From positions 14,047,012-14,111,011 of the forward strand of contig NC_135564.1 of NCBI RefSeq assembly GCF_964340395.1: 64,000 nt of DNA, in the 5' to 3' direction. The first letter of the stretch is position 1; each line of letters starts with the position of its first letter. Origin of the DNA: Glandiceps talaboti (Eukaryota > Hemichordata > Enteropneusta > Spengelidae). The notes beneath the pieces are model-generated. The model made no database searches. It had not been told where the DNA came from and worked only from the letters and a program-made list of their open reading frames with translations. The position numbers were made by a program, and so were the translations under genes. Shown piece by piece: positions 13,401 to 24,300 of this stretch.

Positions 13401-16400
13401 ACTTTTTAAGGCTTTATTATAATTCTCGATACCTGCAATAGCATTTTATTTCATGCTAGAGGGTCAAAATAGAACAAGAAGGTCAACTTATTCTTATACA
13501 CACCTTTTGTAAGGCATGTGTAGCATGTGGAACAGAAATCATTGCGCTAACCAAAGAATAAAAAGATGACTGTTACTTTTATGATTCACCTAGGTGGTCA
13601 AATTCTATTTCAGGTACTGTGACTTATACACTGTGCATAGTTTGAGGATGTCAAATAACACAACTGCGTACCTTTTTCTGATAGATGCTGTACTTGCAGC
13701 CCCTTCTTGACCTATACTTGGTTGAGATTGTAAAGTTTTCCTGTAAGACATCATAACAGTGCTTGTACTACCAACTGACGATGACACACTTGGTGGATTA
13801 GACGACAACTCTTTTCCTGGGACACTAGGTAGTCTTGATATCAAATCATCTGTTGTTGCTGATGGTCTAGTTGTCGTGGAACTTGGCAGTTGACCACCTA
13901 GGCTGGCTGTTCTTGCACCACTTCTGTAAAAGTGGCTTGGTATTGATGATGAGTGTGTCATAGGTTGGTTGCTTGCATACGTATATGTTCCTAGTCACCA
14001 GGAAGAATAAGAGAAAAAAACTAAACTTTTCAAAAGCGTACACTATTTCGCTTTCCTCATGTTGAGGGTGTGGGACCATAAGTGTGGGACAGAGTTAATC
14101 ATGTACTCTGTATTAAAGCATAAATATTTTGTATAGCTTTTGCTCATTGGTCAATAGTGGGTGTATGCATAGATTGATGAATGGAATGACGCGAGATGTA
14201 ATGTGTCCCAACCATGAGATATTCATATTACTAGCTAGCCACTGAATGTATGTGAATCTGTTAGTCACAGTTTGTCTCTCTGCAGAATTGTGAATCTCTC
14301 TTATCTCATTAAACCATATGTATTCCATTGCTCGCTCAACTTGCAATAATAACCTCAGGTAGAATAACTTTGTCACATTCTCACCAGTGGCTGTACTGGG
14401 TACTGCTGGGTAGAGTTGTGGTTGCTGTGATACTGTTGGCATAGTTACCATTGGTGGTAGTGGTGTGTATGGTGGTGGCAAGGAATCTGGATACTCAGTG
14501 GGACATGGACCAGATGTGTCATCATTAGCTGTGAAGTGAAGGTATAAAGATGTGAGAATACCAAGATGGAGATGGAGATGTTGATATGATGTTGTTGGCA
14601 TGACAACCACTTGCACCACACTATTAGACAGGTAAAACATTTGGGAGCAAATTATGGTATTCTGAGGATGTGATATCAAATATGAAGTTGTAAAAAAGCT
14701 AAAGCATGAAAATGATTTCTAGGATGATTTTTCACCATGAACAAATCAAAAAGAAACTGAGCGGCAAAATATTATCTTCAAACTTTGCTTTACTTTTTGC
14801 TCAGCAAAAATTTACTCATGGAAAGTTCAAACAGTCAGGATTTTCACTACAAACTATTAGTGAATTTTCAAACTATAAATTTACTGTAAGTTTGAACTGA
14901 CCTGACTTGAATAGGGAAATTGCAATCCAGACTGAGCATGCTCAGATGCAAAGGACTATGGGATTATCTGTGGCTATTGTAATACCCAATCTGGAGCTAC
15001 CGATAAAATAAACCTCCCACAAAGGTCAGAGTGACTATGAATTGATTATCTGTTGTTACAAACAATGTAACAATATTGTTTACAATACTAATTGATCAGC
15101 ATATATTATCCCATTTCCCATGATGCAGCATTCAACATGGCGGGTTTGCAAGTTCCCTATTGTTCAAGGGATACTATAGGTCAAACAACAACAAATGCAT
15201 GAAGTAGACACTTACCTATTTTTTCTGCCAGAGATTTAATTCTATCTGTACACTGATCCATCAACTTGAACATCTTTTGTGTATCTGCATGTCGAATACC
15301 TTGAAAACCTACACATAAAGAAACAACTAATAAATATGACAAAATAACACAATATCTTAGGAGAAAAAATTGTTCATCGGTCTGCAGAAGCCTGAAGGGT
15401 TTTCAGTTACTGCAAATCTTGGCAACAACAACATGTAAAAACAAAGGAACGCTATAAAGACATCTGGCAGCATCATTTTGTGGTTCACATTTATAACTTT
15501 AAGTGTTCGCCACCTGTGTGGACTGCCTGATTTTTGTCAAAGTTAATAAATAAATAAAAATTAAAACAAAAACTTGGCAGAAATAAACTCAATATTATGA
15601 GATTTTTATCAAAACTTACCTTTTTGAGTTGCATCTTGGCTAAGAGTTTGACCAATTGATTGTATACATGACAAGTACTGTACATATGCTTCCTGGAAAA
15701 GATCAATGGGTTTTATATGTTACTAAAGCCTTAAACACAGTGGCACCGCTCCATCCCCACCCCTACTCACCCCTCACCCCCAAGCAATTCCCAACCTCTA
15801 CTTATCAGTAATTCAAGTAAGGTAATATGTTTCAATCTACTAGACGGTTTCTATATTTCGAGTGCGTCAGTGCAGAAAGGTCGTATCTGCTATGCAATTG
15901 TATACTGCAGATACGACCTTACTGCACTGACGCAACGATTTTTGAACAGCCCTGCTTGCAAAGTTTGACTTCTCAATTGGGCAAGATTGACAATCAGATC
16001 AATGGACTATCATATTATGATGATATCACAGACAGTCTTTTTACCTTCTTTTGCGACCATGTCCACTAGACAGTAAGAAATGTCCTATTGTTCAGCCCTA
16101 TCAGGCTTCTAAACTACTAGTTACAGGCAAGGCCTATATCTTTTGATCTAATTTGTAGACACAAATTTTCAGAGCCGTAGATGTGGAATGATAGCTGATA
16201 CCATGACAAGACACATGAAATCACATCGTACAGACTACATATGTACCTGATTCAATATGACTGGAATCAGCAAGATTCTAGTTATTGTTACACAGTATAT
16301 TAAGCATGAAGAATGACACTGTGATATTATGATGTGTTAATGTTAGTTGGGGCATGAATATTTACTGAGTAATACAGTAATTAGTACATCCATGCATAGG

Positions 16401-16867
16401 GTTAGTGCAGTAATAACTTTTGCCTACATGTATGTATATTCAGTTACTCCTAAGTTGATTTGCATAACAGTACACAAGCATAGGTCAATATACAGATGGC
16501 TGGACATGGACAATAATGATACTGTTTGAATTAAGAACCCTGGTAATAGAGGGGAAAATCCAGTAAATCTTGTATACAATTCCACACTGTGTACAATAAT
16601 TCTGGTGGGGGAAACGTACAATAAAATACCAGTAGAACTTAGGCATATTTTACCTACTTTACTCTGAAGGGTGTCTAACTAGAACAGTTGAAGATACTAG
16701 CGAAAACGTTATCCAACTCATCGCAAGCAACTGAGGTTGTGATTTCAGTCAGACTTTCTAAGTATTCAGTAAAAATCATCCTCTGATCAAATGATAGTCT
16801 GAATTCTGAAAGGATCTAAGATGTAAGTCTATAGCTATTGTATATAGCAACTTTGTACACAGGATCG

Positions 16868-16914
<47 letters not shown>

Positions 16915-17819
16915 CAACTCTTCACTAACTTTCCAGGTGCTCCAATATTAACATTCAACTTGCAGACGATATTTTCTGTTGAGATTCTCCTGGTGTTGCA
17001 CATTGAAGTTTTCTAGCTTTTTGGGGGTATCTCACAATATAGAAGATATATAATCATGGAATATTAACAATAATCAGAGGATTTGTTGCATTTGAACAGT
17101 GGGTTTACTTTTTTTTTCCCTTTTATACTACACCCACCACAGACTGTGACAAAAGACACAGTTGATCATAACTATCAATTTCTTGAATATTTATCCCATA
17201 TCTTCATCTATCTACTACAGTGCACCACACAAGTCTGGGACCACAGTCACTTGTGGGCTAAATGTTCTATTCAAGGATGACCCTCATAAAATAGTATAAC
17301 ACTTTTGGGATATTAGGTATTCATAAATACACCAGTGACGGTAGTTTGAATATTTGTAAATACCTAGGCTAATAACGTGAATGATTTGTACTAGGATCGG
17401 ACCATCCTTGAGTAGAATATTAGACCATGAGTGAATCACTCAGTGTGTCTGGATCTGGGACACGCATCTTCCAAACTGTAGTGACACAGTGATAGCAGTG
17501 CCTTTGGTTTTATTTTAAAAGTTTAGATTTTTATACTTTTTGCAGTCTATCATCAATACAACACGTGACACTGATAAGTTATACCTGTAACACGTATCAC
17601 AGATGTTACTCACACATCCATACACGAACTGAACGGGTTGCACGCTTCAACTTCAGTACAGAATATTTGTAATGCATTGATCATGTTACAGATATTCAAT
17701 ATTAATTTGTGACCAATAACACTCACCTCCGTTCGGTTCTGTCCGTCCAACGTGAGAGCTTGAATCACTCCCTTCATAACAATCTGCAAACTGCTTTCAT
17801 TCCGATTTCTTTGGTCCAT
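7030..17819 (-). CDS. VPS9D1: VPS9 domain-containing protein 1 (whole gene, 14 coding exons)
   Basis: Reconstructed protein of 949 residues; coding exons on the minus strand are 17819-17727, 15692-15620, 15308-15216, 14528-14385, 13990-13672, 12929-12812, 12289-12227, 11591-11448, 11186-10013, 9632-9503, 8779-8568, 8237-8153, 7693-7589 and 7126-7030, all GT-AG and in frame. Seen: an N-terminal MIT-like helical part (about 1-86), a Pro/Ser/Thr-rich linker (87-240), a charged helical part (242-375, including [16 protein letters not shown]), a long acidic linker with a ten-Asp run, and a C-terminal VPS9 domain (about 740-940) with [11 protein letters not shown] and [14 protein letters not shown]. 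Known: VPS9 domains are guanine-nucleotide exchange factors for Rab5-family GTPases on endosomes, and the invariant Asp and Tyr regions are present. The blocks match my memory of vertebrate VPS9D1, including [12 protein letters not shown] and SPLDKLEC. Inferred: an active endosomal exchange factor. Start chosen: the ATG at 17819 opens the first exon in a good context (AGGATGG). It shares its upstream region with ACIN1. Introns hold the repeats listed separately. Confidence 0.93.
7351..7412. repeat. (GT)n microsatellite
   Basis: About 31 uninterrupted GT units in the last intron of VPS9D1. The Cys-Val open frames across it are artefacts. Confidence 0.97.
7589..7693 (-). CDS. VPS9D1: VPS9D1 coding exon 13 (VPS9 catalytic core)
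   Basis: Residues 883-917 with [20 protein letters not shown], the hallmark helix of VPS9 domains that carries the catalytic Asp. Acceptor CATTTCAG, donor AGG|GTAAGC, phase 2. Confidence 0.92.
8153..8237 (-). CDS. VPS9D1: VPS9D1 coding exon 12
   Basis: Residues 855-882 ([20 protein letters not shown]...). Donor AAT|GTAAGT, phase 2. Confidence 0.88.
8568..8779 (-). CDS. VPS9D1: VPS9D1 coding exon 11
   Basis: Residues 784-854, central part of the VPS9 module ([17 protein letters not shown]). Acceptor CTGTACAG, donor TAG|GTAAGG, phase 1. Confidence 0.92.
9503..9632 (-). CDS. VPS9D1: VPS9D1 coding exon 10
   Basis: Residues 741-783 plus two bases ([20 protein letters not shown]...), part of the VPS9 module. 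Donor CAG|GTAAGG. The opposite strand has an open frame that is only a shadow. Confidence 0.92.
9700..9960. repeat. Dispersed repeat in a VPS9D1 intron
   Basis: Shares AAATTTTGG-ACATCACAAGA and GTGGCATGTCAAATTG blocks with 30470-30620 in an ACIN1 intron. The family was not identified. Confidence 0.45.
10013..11186 (-). CDS. VPS9D1: VPS9D1 coding exon 9 (large acidic exon)
   Basis: Residues 350-740, the largest exon. It opens with [10 protein letters not shown] and the conserved [11 protein letters not shown] helix, continues as a long Asp/Glu/Asn-rich linker with a run of ten Asp encoded by a short GAT-type microsatellite (about 10457-10490), and ends [16 protein letters not shown] at the start of the VPS9 module. 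The first codon is TTG (Leu) in mid-protein, not a start. Confidence 0.92.
11448..11591 (-). CDS. VPS9D1: VPS9D1 coding exon 8
   Basis: Residues 302-349, a Glu/Arg-rich helix ending [12 protein letters not shown], which matches the vertebrate -LYA-VLEYEQD- block. Donor AAC|GTAAGT, phase 0. Confidence 0.9.
12083..12203. repeat. Two-copy 67-base tandem repeat
   Basis: AACATGACAGGGTAGATTTT followed by ACCTGCTTAC and TTTAACAAAAACAC occurs twice in succession, in VPS9D1 intron 7. Confidence 0.7.
12227..12289 (-). CDS. VPS9D1: VPS9D1 coding exon 7
   Basis: Residues 281-301 ([21 protein letters not shown]), a short exon encoding a charged helix. The donor GCT|GTATCC is weak, so this exon may be alternatively spliced; skipping it would keep the frame (63 bases). 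Confidence 0.85.
12812..12929 (-). CDS. VPS9D1: VPS9D1 coding exon 6
   Basis: Residues 241-280, including [20 protein letters not shown], which closely resembles the corresponding vertebrate VPS9D1 block. Donor GTT|GTAAGT, phase 0. Confidence 0.9.
13672..13990 (-). CDS. VPS9D1: VPS9D1 coding exon 5
   Basis: Residues 135-240, a Ser/Thr/Pro-rich disordered linker. Acceptor GACTAG, donor AAG|GTACGC; it ends in phase 2. Low conservation is expected here, and the call rests on frame continuity with exons 4 and 6. Confidence 0.82.
14385..14528 (-). CDS. VPS9D1: VPS9D1 coding exon 4
   Basis: Residues 87-134, a proline-rich linker ([15 protein letters not shown]) containing a PPPY motif, which is the kind of sequence bound by WW domains (inference). 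Phase 1 to phase 1; donor CTG|GTGAGA. Confidence 0.85.
15216..15308 (-). CDS. VPS9D1: VPS9D1 coding exon 3
   Basis: Residues 56-86 ([20 protein letters not shown]...), finishing the MIT-like helical bundle. Phase 1 on both sides; donor TAG|GTAAGT. Confidence 0.9.
15620..15692 (-). CDS. VPS9D1: VPS9D1 coding exon 2
   Basis: Residues 32-55 plus one base ([15 protein letters not shown]...), the conserved EAY-YL helix of the N-terminal region. The acceptor is TTTTCCAG and the donor AAG|GTAAGT. Confidence 0.9.
15863..15934. repeat. Short hairpin element
   Basis: Arms TGCGTCAGTGCAG and CTGCACTGACGCA enclose a second inverted pair GGTCGTATCTGC/GCAGATACGACC. A decayed relative is at about 49825-49872. 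Confidence 0.7.
16869..16909. repeat. 41-base G homopolymer
   Basis: An uninterrupted run of G on the plus strand in VPS9D1 intron 1. Its exact length is likely to be a sequencing estimate. Confidence 0.95.
17727..17819 (-). CDS. VPS9D1: VPS9D1 coding exon 1
   Basis: Residues 1-31, starting [10 protein letters not shown], forming the first helix of the MIT-like region. The donor is GAG|GTGAGT on the minus strand and the exon ends in phase 0. Confidence 0.9.
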
Positions 17820-18215
17820 CCTTGGTTGGTTTTCTCCACTAGAATTCGGAACTTACTACGAACGCACAGGTGCACGTACTCCGGACAACCTTACAATGTC
17901 AACATTGTGAGTTCAGTCGGCCATCTTTCCTGTAAGATTGTTCCATTGATCCGAGGACGGCATTAATGTGCATCTGTGAGGAAGATTGTCGATATTTTTT
18001 TTAATTTTGAGACATGTTACATGGTGGCATATTTATTTGGCTTATTGGGATAACTCGTGTTTACCATCTCTACGAAGCACTTGCGATCATTACCATTTGT
18101 ATGGCGAGGTTACTTTCGAATGAATGAAGTTTCCACCCCTGGGAATAAAAATGGAAGAGTCATACGACTATCAGTCGAGAGTCGCCCGAGAGCTTCCGAA
18201 GTTGGCTTTGCAAAA
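17820..18215. promoter_or_regulatory. Probable bidirectional VPS9D1/ACIN1 promoter
   Basis: The two start codons are 396 bases apart and point away from each other. The interval has no TATA box that I trust. It holds an AAAGATGGCC element on the minus strand (about 17919-17928), and the ACIN1 start itself sits in AAAATGGCGG; both resemble YY1 sites, which are typical of TATA-less promoters that mark the start region. Transcription starts and untranslated regions of both genes must lie here or in the flanking exons. Confidence 0.6.
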
Positions 18216-18359
18216 ATGGCGGATGTCCCAGAAGAAGAGTTGACTATCGGTGGAAAGCGAATCGACGCTCTTCGTGTTGTTGATCTGAAATCGGAGCTGA
18301 AGAAACGTGGACTGTCTAATAGTGGTACGAAGAATCAACTCATCAAGCGTTTAAAGGCG
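18216..18359 (+). CDS. ACIN1: ACIN1 coding exon 1 (SAP domain)
   Basis: Residues 1-48, the complete SAP DNA-binding motif. The start context is CAAAAATGG. Donor GCG|GTATGT, phase 0. Confidence 0.95.
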
Positions 18360-21300
18360 GTATGTATCTTTATGACAGATTTCGGTTACTTTGACCTTGC
18401 TACAAAATGTGTAACTCCAGGTTTCAGTGGCAGGGCATGTGTACGTGTGTGGTCGATTACATACAACGCCCGCCCCTTGATCATGATGGCAATGAACATG
18501 ATCCAAGCGACAAGGTGAAATCTGCCCTTAAAATTCCCCCTACCAGTCCGTCATTTTGTACGCAGTCCACGTTGTACTGTGAAGTAAGAAAAAGCCATAA
18601 ACATCAAACTCCAAAGATTGCAAATCAAATGATGTGGCGCTATTATTAATCCTTTCAAAACAACATATACAAATAATACAAACGAGTGACACGTTTTGTA
18701 TCGTGGTGTGACACGATAGTAACCACAGTTTGTCGAAATATTGTGTTGTGTACGTAGTATATATATTTTTTATTTCCATTTTCACACGAGAATATCGTAT
18801 CTCCAGACATGAATATTTGATAAATTTGAGCAATTTTAATTTTCTTTTCAAATTTCAATCAATATTTAATTAGATCTTTATTGTGGTATTGCGTTGTGAT
18901 GAGATATGCTTGATTGTTCTGACAATATTATTGCCAATTTCATAAATATACCATGTCTATCTATAACCTTATTGCAAAAAATGTCAGCAGACAATTGATT
19001 TATCCTTGCGTAATAAAAATGTTCTCAAAACAGCAAGAAAATATACATGATGATGAATCAAATGTATGGCAGCAATCGAGTTACCTAGAAAATCTTCATC
19101 ACACAAACTTAAAGAAAGCTTATGGATTATTTCTCGGTATCCTAAATTTTACATTATCAAACTTCTGATACAAGCATATGGTGGTTACAATTTACAGTGT
19201 AATTTATATGTATCACTCAGATCAGAAATTGATTGGAAACTGAGCAAGCATTTTGGGGGCAAATCCTACATATTTCCTTTAGTTTGCATGCATGTACATG
19301 ATGGGTTAGTTGGTATTCTGACCGAGATGACTAACAAACTGTTGTACTTTGTGTAAATGATGAGAACTCAATGTGTGTTGAGTAATATATGTACAAATAT
19401 ATCTATTAGAAATATTGACTGTTTACCACTGACCTGTGATTGGGTTATCTCATATGCCTCACAAACGCACAAGGTCTGTAGTTTTAACGGTCAATACATT
19501 TGTATTTCTTATGGAGGATTCTTAAACTCTACTAGTAGTAGTGCCGAGTCGTAATACTGTAAACCTTGGAACTTTCATCAGAGACATATTTTCACCCATT
19601 TTGCTGGAAAACAAATCCACAAAAATAAGTACAGCGGTAATGACCAGTGTAAACTGCCTTCTTATACATGAACACAATGTGCTGCCATAAACCGTCTGGT
19701 AATTAGCAAAAATGTAGCTGAAGACTGTAAAATTGCAAAATTTTCTAGTAGTGAAAATATCTAGGTTTACATTACAATAGTGTCCATTTATTGGTATTTG
19801 GGGTACAAGTATTAACAAGAATCATTAACAATTTAATATTTAATAATGAGTAACATTTTATTATTAGACAGGGATTCTGTAAGAATTTAACACTGTCCTT
19901 GACATGTGAATATTTATTTTCATACTGACACTTACAGACTAAAAGATTCATCATTGTGTAAACTCTTGTAATCATTCACAACAAACTAATGGTTAAAACA
20001 GGAGTGGAGCAATAGCTAATCTTTCTGTATGAGTGACACCAATGACACCATGAATAAAATTGACCTGAATTGTGTACAACTAAAGAAGTAGGTCAGTGTG
20101 ACTTTTATGAGTACTTTGACCTCGACAAACTTCCTTTGTGTACAGTTTTTTATAGTCTGGGCAGAGAGTATGTTGAACCTAGCTGCATTCAATCCTTAAC
20201 TTTCACCGTTGATAAAAAGTGTACTCTCTTTTACTTGGCTAGTCACAGTCTGTAAGATATGACACGTCATGTTGCCCTGTTATACAATATAGTACAGAGA
20301 AGCCTTATTTACAGCCACCCTAGACTCGTATTACAATGTAATAATAATGTTGGGTTCTTATATAGCGCTTTCCCACACCGTGCTCAAAGCGCTTTACAAT
20401 TATTACCCCTGGCTCGGATCAGAACAGCACAACGGCCCTTTAGTCTTCCTCAACTCCCCGGGGAGCATACAATCCATATTAATAATGAGTATTATAGCCC
20501 AAATAAAGTACATACCTCAAAGTCTAGGCCAGATTATCATTACTGAATGAAACAACATATCTGACACTATTTCTTGTATCCAAGGGAAACAATACTAATT
20601 ATAAGTAGATTACCTTAGATAATTTATTTGTGATCTATAAATAAGTATGCATTGCTAATACAGTACCAGGTATCTTCACCAATTTATGGTAGTCTCAGAG
20701 TTGTCATGATATTACTGTTTTGGCAATATTGCTGTTTTGGTTTCTCAGTTCTAGGTCACATGTTTATATTTCAGTGTACAATCTCTACTACATGGTTAGT
20801 CTATTTCTCAACAAAGTTTGTAAAACTGTCTAGTTTTAAAGTGGCTATATGGATGAGAATTGGGGGATTATTTATTTTGGATTTTTTTTAATTTATAAAA
20901 CAACTTTCCCATGTTTTTCTACTTGAAAAATCAATATGAAACAACAAACGTGCCAAGTCCTTTTTAATAATATTAATGATAAATATGTAATGTTTGTTAT
21001 TGTACATACAATGATAAACTTCTTACACTTTTTGCATCTTTTTGCAATTTATTGAGTTACAAACAAGGACTTGGCATATATATGTTCTTTCACATTGATT
21101 TTTCAAGTAGGAATCCATGATAGAATTGTTTTGTAAATTAAAAAATCCATCATCCATATGGCCACTTTAAATGATTCGAGAAAATTTATGTGAAATTTAA
21201 TCTGCTTTTTGCCGAAGGGTAGATGTCTTTTATTCCTACTCCTAGCTTGTATTAATTTATAAAAATTGTGTCCCTGACACACAATTTATTAGTCAGCTGA

Positions 21301-24300
21301 CTGTGGTGAGAAAGATAAGTTTTTATCAATTCATGTTTGCTTGACTGCCACCCAACGATTCCAGCATAATTGAAGGATATTGATAACCTTCCATAAAAAG
21401 GACATACTTGATTTTTTTTTCAATGGGAATCAATCTGCCAACATGTCTGAATGCACTTAGACTAAGAGTCATATCTTAGTACCAAAAATACTTTAACTAG
21501 TCCCTAACTGCTAGACCTCTTGGCAATTCTGCTAACTTGCCAAAGGCACTGTTGAAGGTGTACCAGAGGTACTGTCGCCCTTGGTTTTTTGTTCTGCAAC
21601 CAAAGCTTCCTAGCACAGTTCCAGGTTTTACTACAAGACTGACCACTCTAGTACAAGCTAATTGCAATTCTCTTATCCCAATACAAGTGTTGTTCTATGA
21701 CGATGAACAAGTTTTAATATATACTGTCATTTGGAATCACTACAGATGTTTTGTAATTTTAACTTTTGGAGGGGGTGGGAGGATATTTTAACATCATACC
21801 TGTCGTCAGGTTGATGAATATTTACAAGGTATATCAGATACATGATGGTGATCTGATGATGACGATAGTATATCATAATATTGACATTCTTGTATATCTG
21901 TTATTTTGCAGCAAGTGACATTGGAAAAGTTACAACAGTCATCACAGTCTGATATCCTACCAAGTCAAAAGGTGAGATTTTGATTTTGTCTTATAAGTTG
22001 GTATTAATTTGATTAGTGGGATAGGTGGAGCTTGAATTGGATATTGTTCACAAGGAAAACAACCTTACAATCAAAATTTAGTTCATGTAATTGCCATTCA
22101 CATTGTGAGTGGATTTGAGACTTTGTTTGTCAACATTGATGGCAGTCTGACAGGGCGCCCTCAGGTGTTGGCCCACCTCCCTAATGAAGGCTGAGTGAAA
22201 CAACCTTTCTTACAGGCAACATTAATAGAATTTTGGGGTTTTATTATCAGCAACTGTTTAAATGTTAAAGTGACTAAGGAGAGAGATTTGTAGAAAGCTA
22301 AGTAAAACACTGATGTTCCTTAGGTATTGATTAAGATATATGTAAACATTGCTTGTACAGGCAGGGCTTGAAATTAACTTTTTTCTTTGGTTATCCTAAA
22401 GGGCTACCAATTTCAGAAATTGGTAGTCCAAGGATGGTGACCAATAGTCCCATATGCCTGAACAGAAAATAGATTTCCTCTATTGGAAAGATGTTTGTTA
22501 TTGAAATATTTTCAAGTCTATAAAGTGCCATCCTTAAATCATTGCACAATCAGTGATAGCCTGAGTGGGCTACCAGCTGCAAATTATGGTAGTCCCATGA
22601 CAAGAATTGGTAGTCTGTGGACACAGGACTACTGTTAATTTTGAGCCCTGACAGGGAAACTAATAACTATCCCTCACAATATAAGAAGTATGGAGACTTA
22701 CGCTGTATGAAAGGTTAAGCTGAAATATCAGCTGTTTTTTAAACTTTTTTTGAACAGAGGATGTTTTATTTTAACAATTATTCCCTACTTATTGCATTTT
22801 GATTGACAGATAGCAGCTGATGAGTCTGTTGGAGGAAATGCATTCATTCAACAATATCTGAAACAGCAGCAGGAGTTACTAGCCCAGCGAGAAGCTCTAC
22901 AAGGTGAGAAAAACTCTCCAAAGTATCATTTTAATTTACTTCTTTATCTCAGGCTTCTTTTGTGATAGTTGATTCAATATGTGATTACTCACTTGACTAG
23001 ATTTCGTTTAGTTGCAATTACACACCCAGCTCTTAGTTTAAAGGGGCATGTTTCAATCCCTGGTGATAAGTGTTCTGTTAATAATGATTACACAAGATCA
23101 TTCTGGCCTCTAAAGCAGGTTTATAAACCATCCATAGATTTCAATATACTAAATGTTGCACAAGCTGAATTTGGCAGAGAAGAATTCCCAGTACCAAGCT
23201 TCAGAATAGTGGATCTTTATGCTGTATCTTATTCCTGTTCTCTGTATACTTATATCTTCAGCTGCTGCAGCAGCTCATCAGGAAGATCTCCTTGAACGGA
23301 AAACTGCCAAAGAAGCGGCCAAAAAGGAAAAGAGTAAAGCTGATGAAGCCATTGGTATTCCTGCTGCCTTAGCTGACCAGGTGGAAGAGTTGAATGAGTC
23401 ACTTAGCAAACAGAAGTCTGTTGAGGAAATCAGCTTTGATGAGGCGGAGGCTAACAAGGCAAAGGGGGAAGGTGAGACAGAAGATGGCAAACAACGCGAA
23501 GATGGGTCTGGAGATAATAAAAAAGATGAAGGGACGTCCGGAAAGGGTCAGGAGCAAAGAACGGAAGATGCTGACGTGAAAGTCAGAGGAAAAGAAGTAG
23601 AAGAAGCTCAAGCTGGTGGGTCAAAAGACAAACAGGAAGAAACGGAGAAAGAGGATGTTGAAAAACCAGCACCAGGAGAAGAACAGAAAGATGAAGGGAC
23701 TAAAGCTGATGATAATCAAGATGTCAAATCAGAGGAAGTGTCAAGACGAGAAGATGAGGTAGAAGCTGTAAGACAAGATACAGTGAAATCAGATGATGAG
23801 AAGAATAAAGGAGAGGGTGAGACACCAATAGACGCAACCCCACAGGAGAAATCCGACAGCATGGATTGTAAAGATCAAGAGTCTTCTGAGACTAGAGAGA
23901 GAGAGGCAATGGAAGTAGACTCTGGAAGGAAGGAAGATAGTTCTGAGCAGAAGATGGATGTCGACAGTACAGAATCTGCCAAAGATGAGAAAGAAGATCG
24001 CACTCAGAAAGATTACAGTGATACAAAAGATAGGCGTGGTGATGCCGAAGATGAAAAGAGAGATGAGAGGCAAGAACAGATTGCTGACCGCGATGCAAGA
24101 GTCAGACGTGACGACGCTGATGAAGAGAATACAGATTATAAGCAAGTGCAAAGAGATGATCACAATGTCAGACGCAGAGGCGATGGTTCGGATGATGAGA
24201 GACCTGTCAGGCAGGTGCAGAAAGATGATGATGATTCTAGAGATAAAAGTGATGACTCAGATGATGATGATGACAAAGCCCAGGACAGACGAGTGAAGCG

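Noticed and set aside
18057-18215. Upstream in-frame extension of ACIN1 before MADVPEEE
   Set aside because: The extension has no good start context, and the ATG at 18216 sits directly before the SAP domain, as in related proteins; the upstream part is presumably 5' UTR or promoter.
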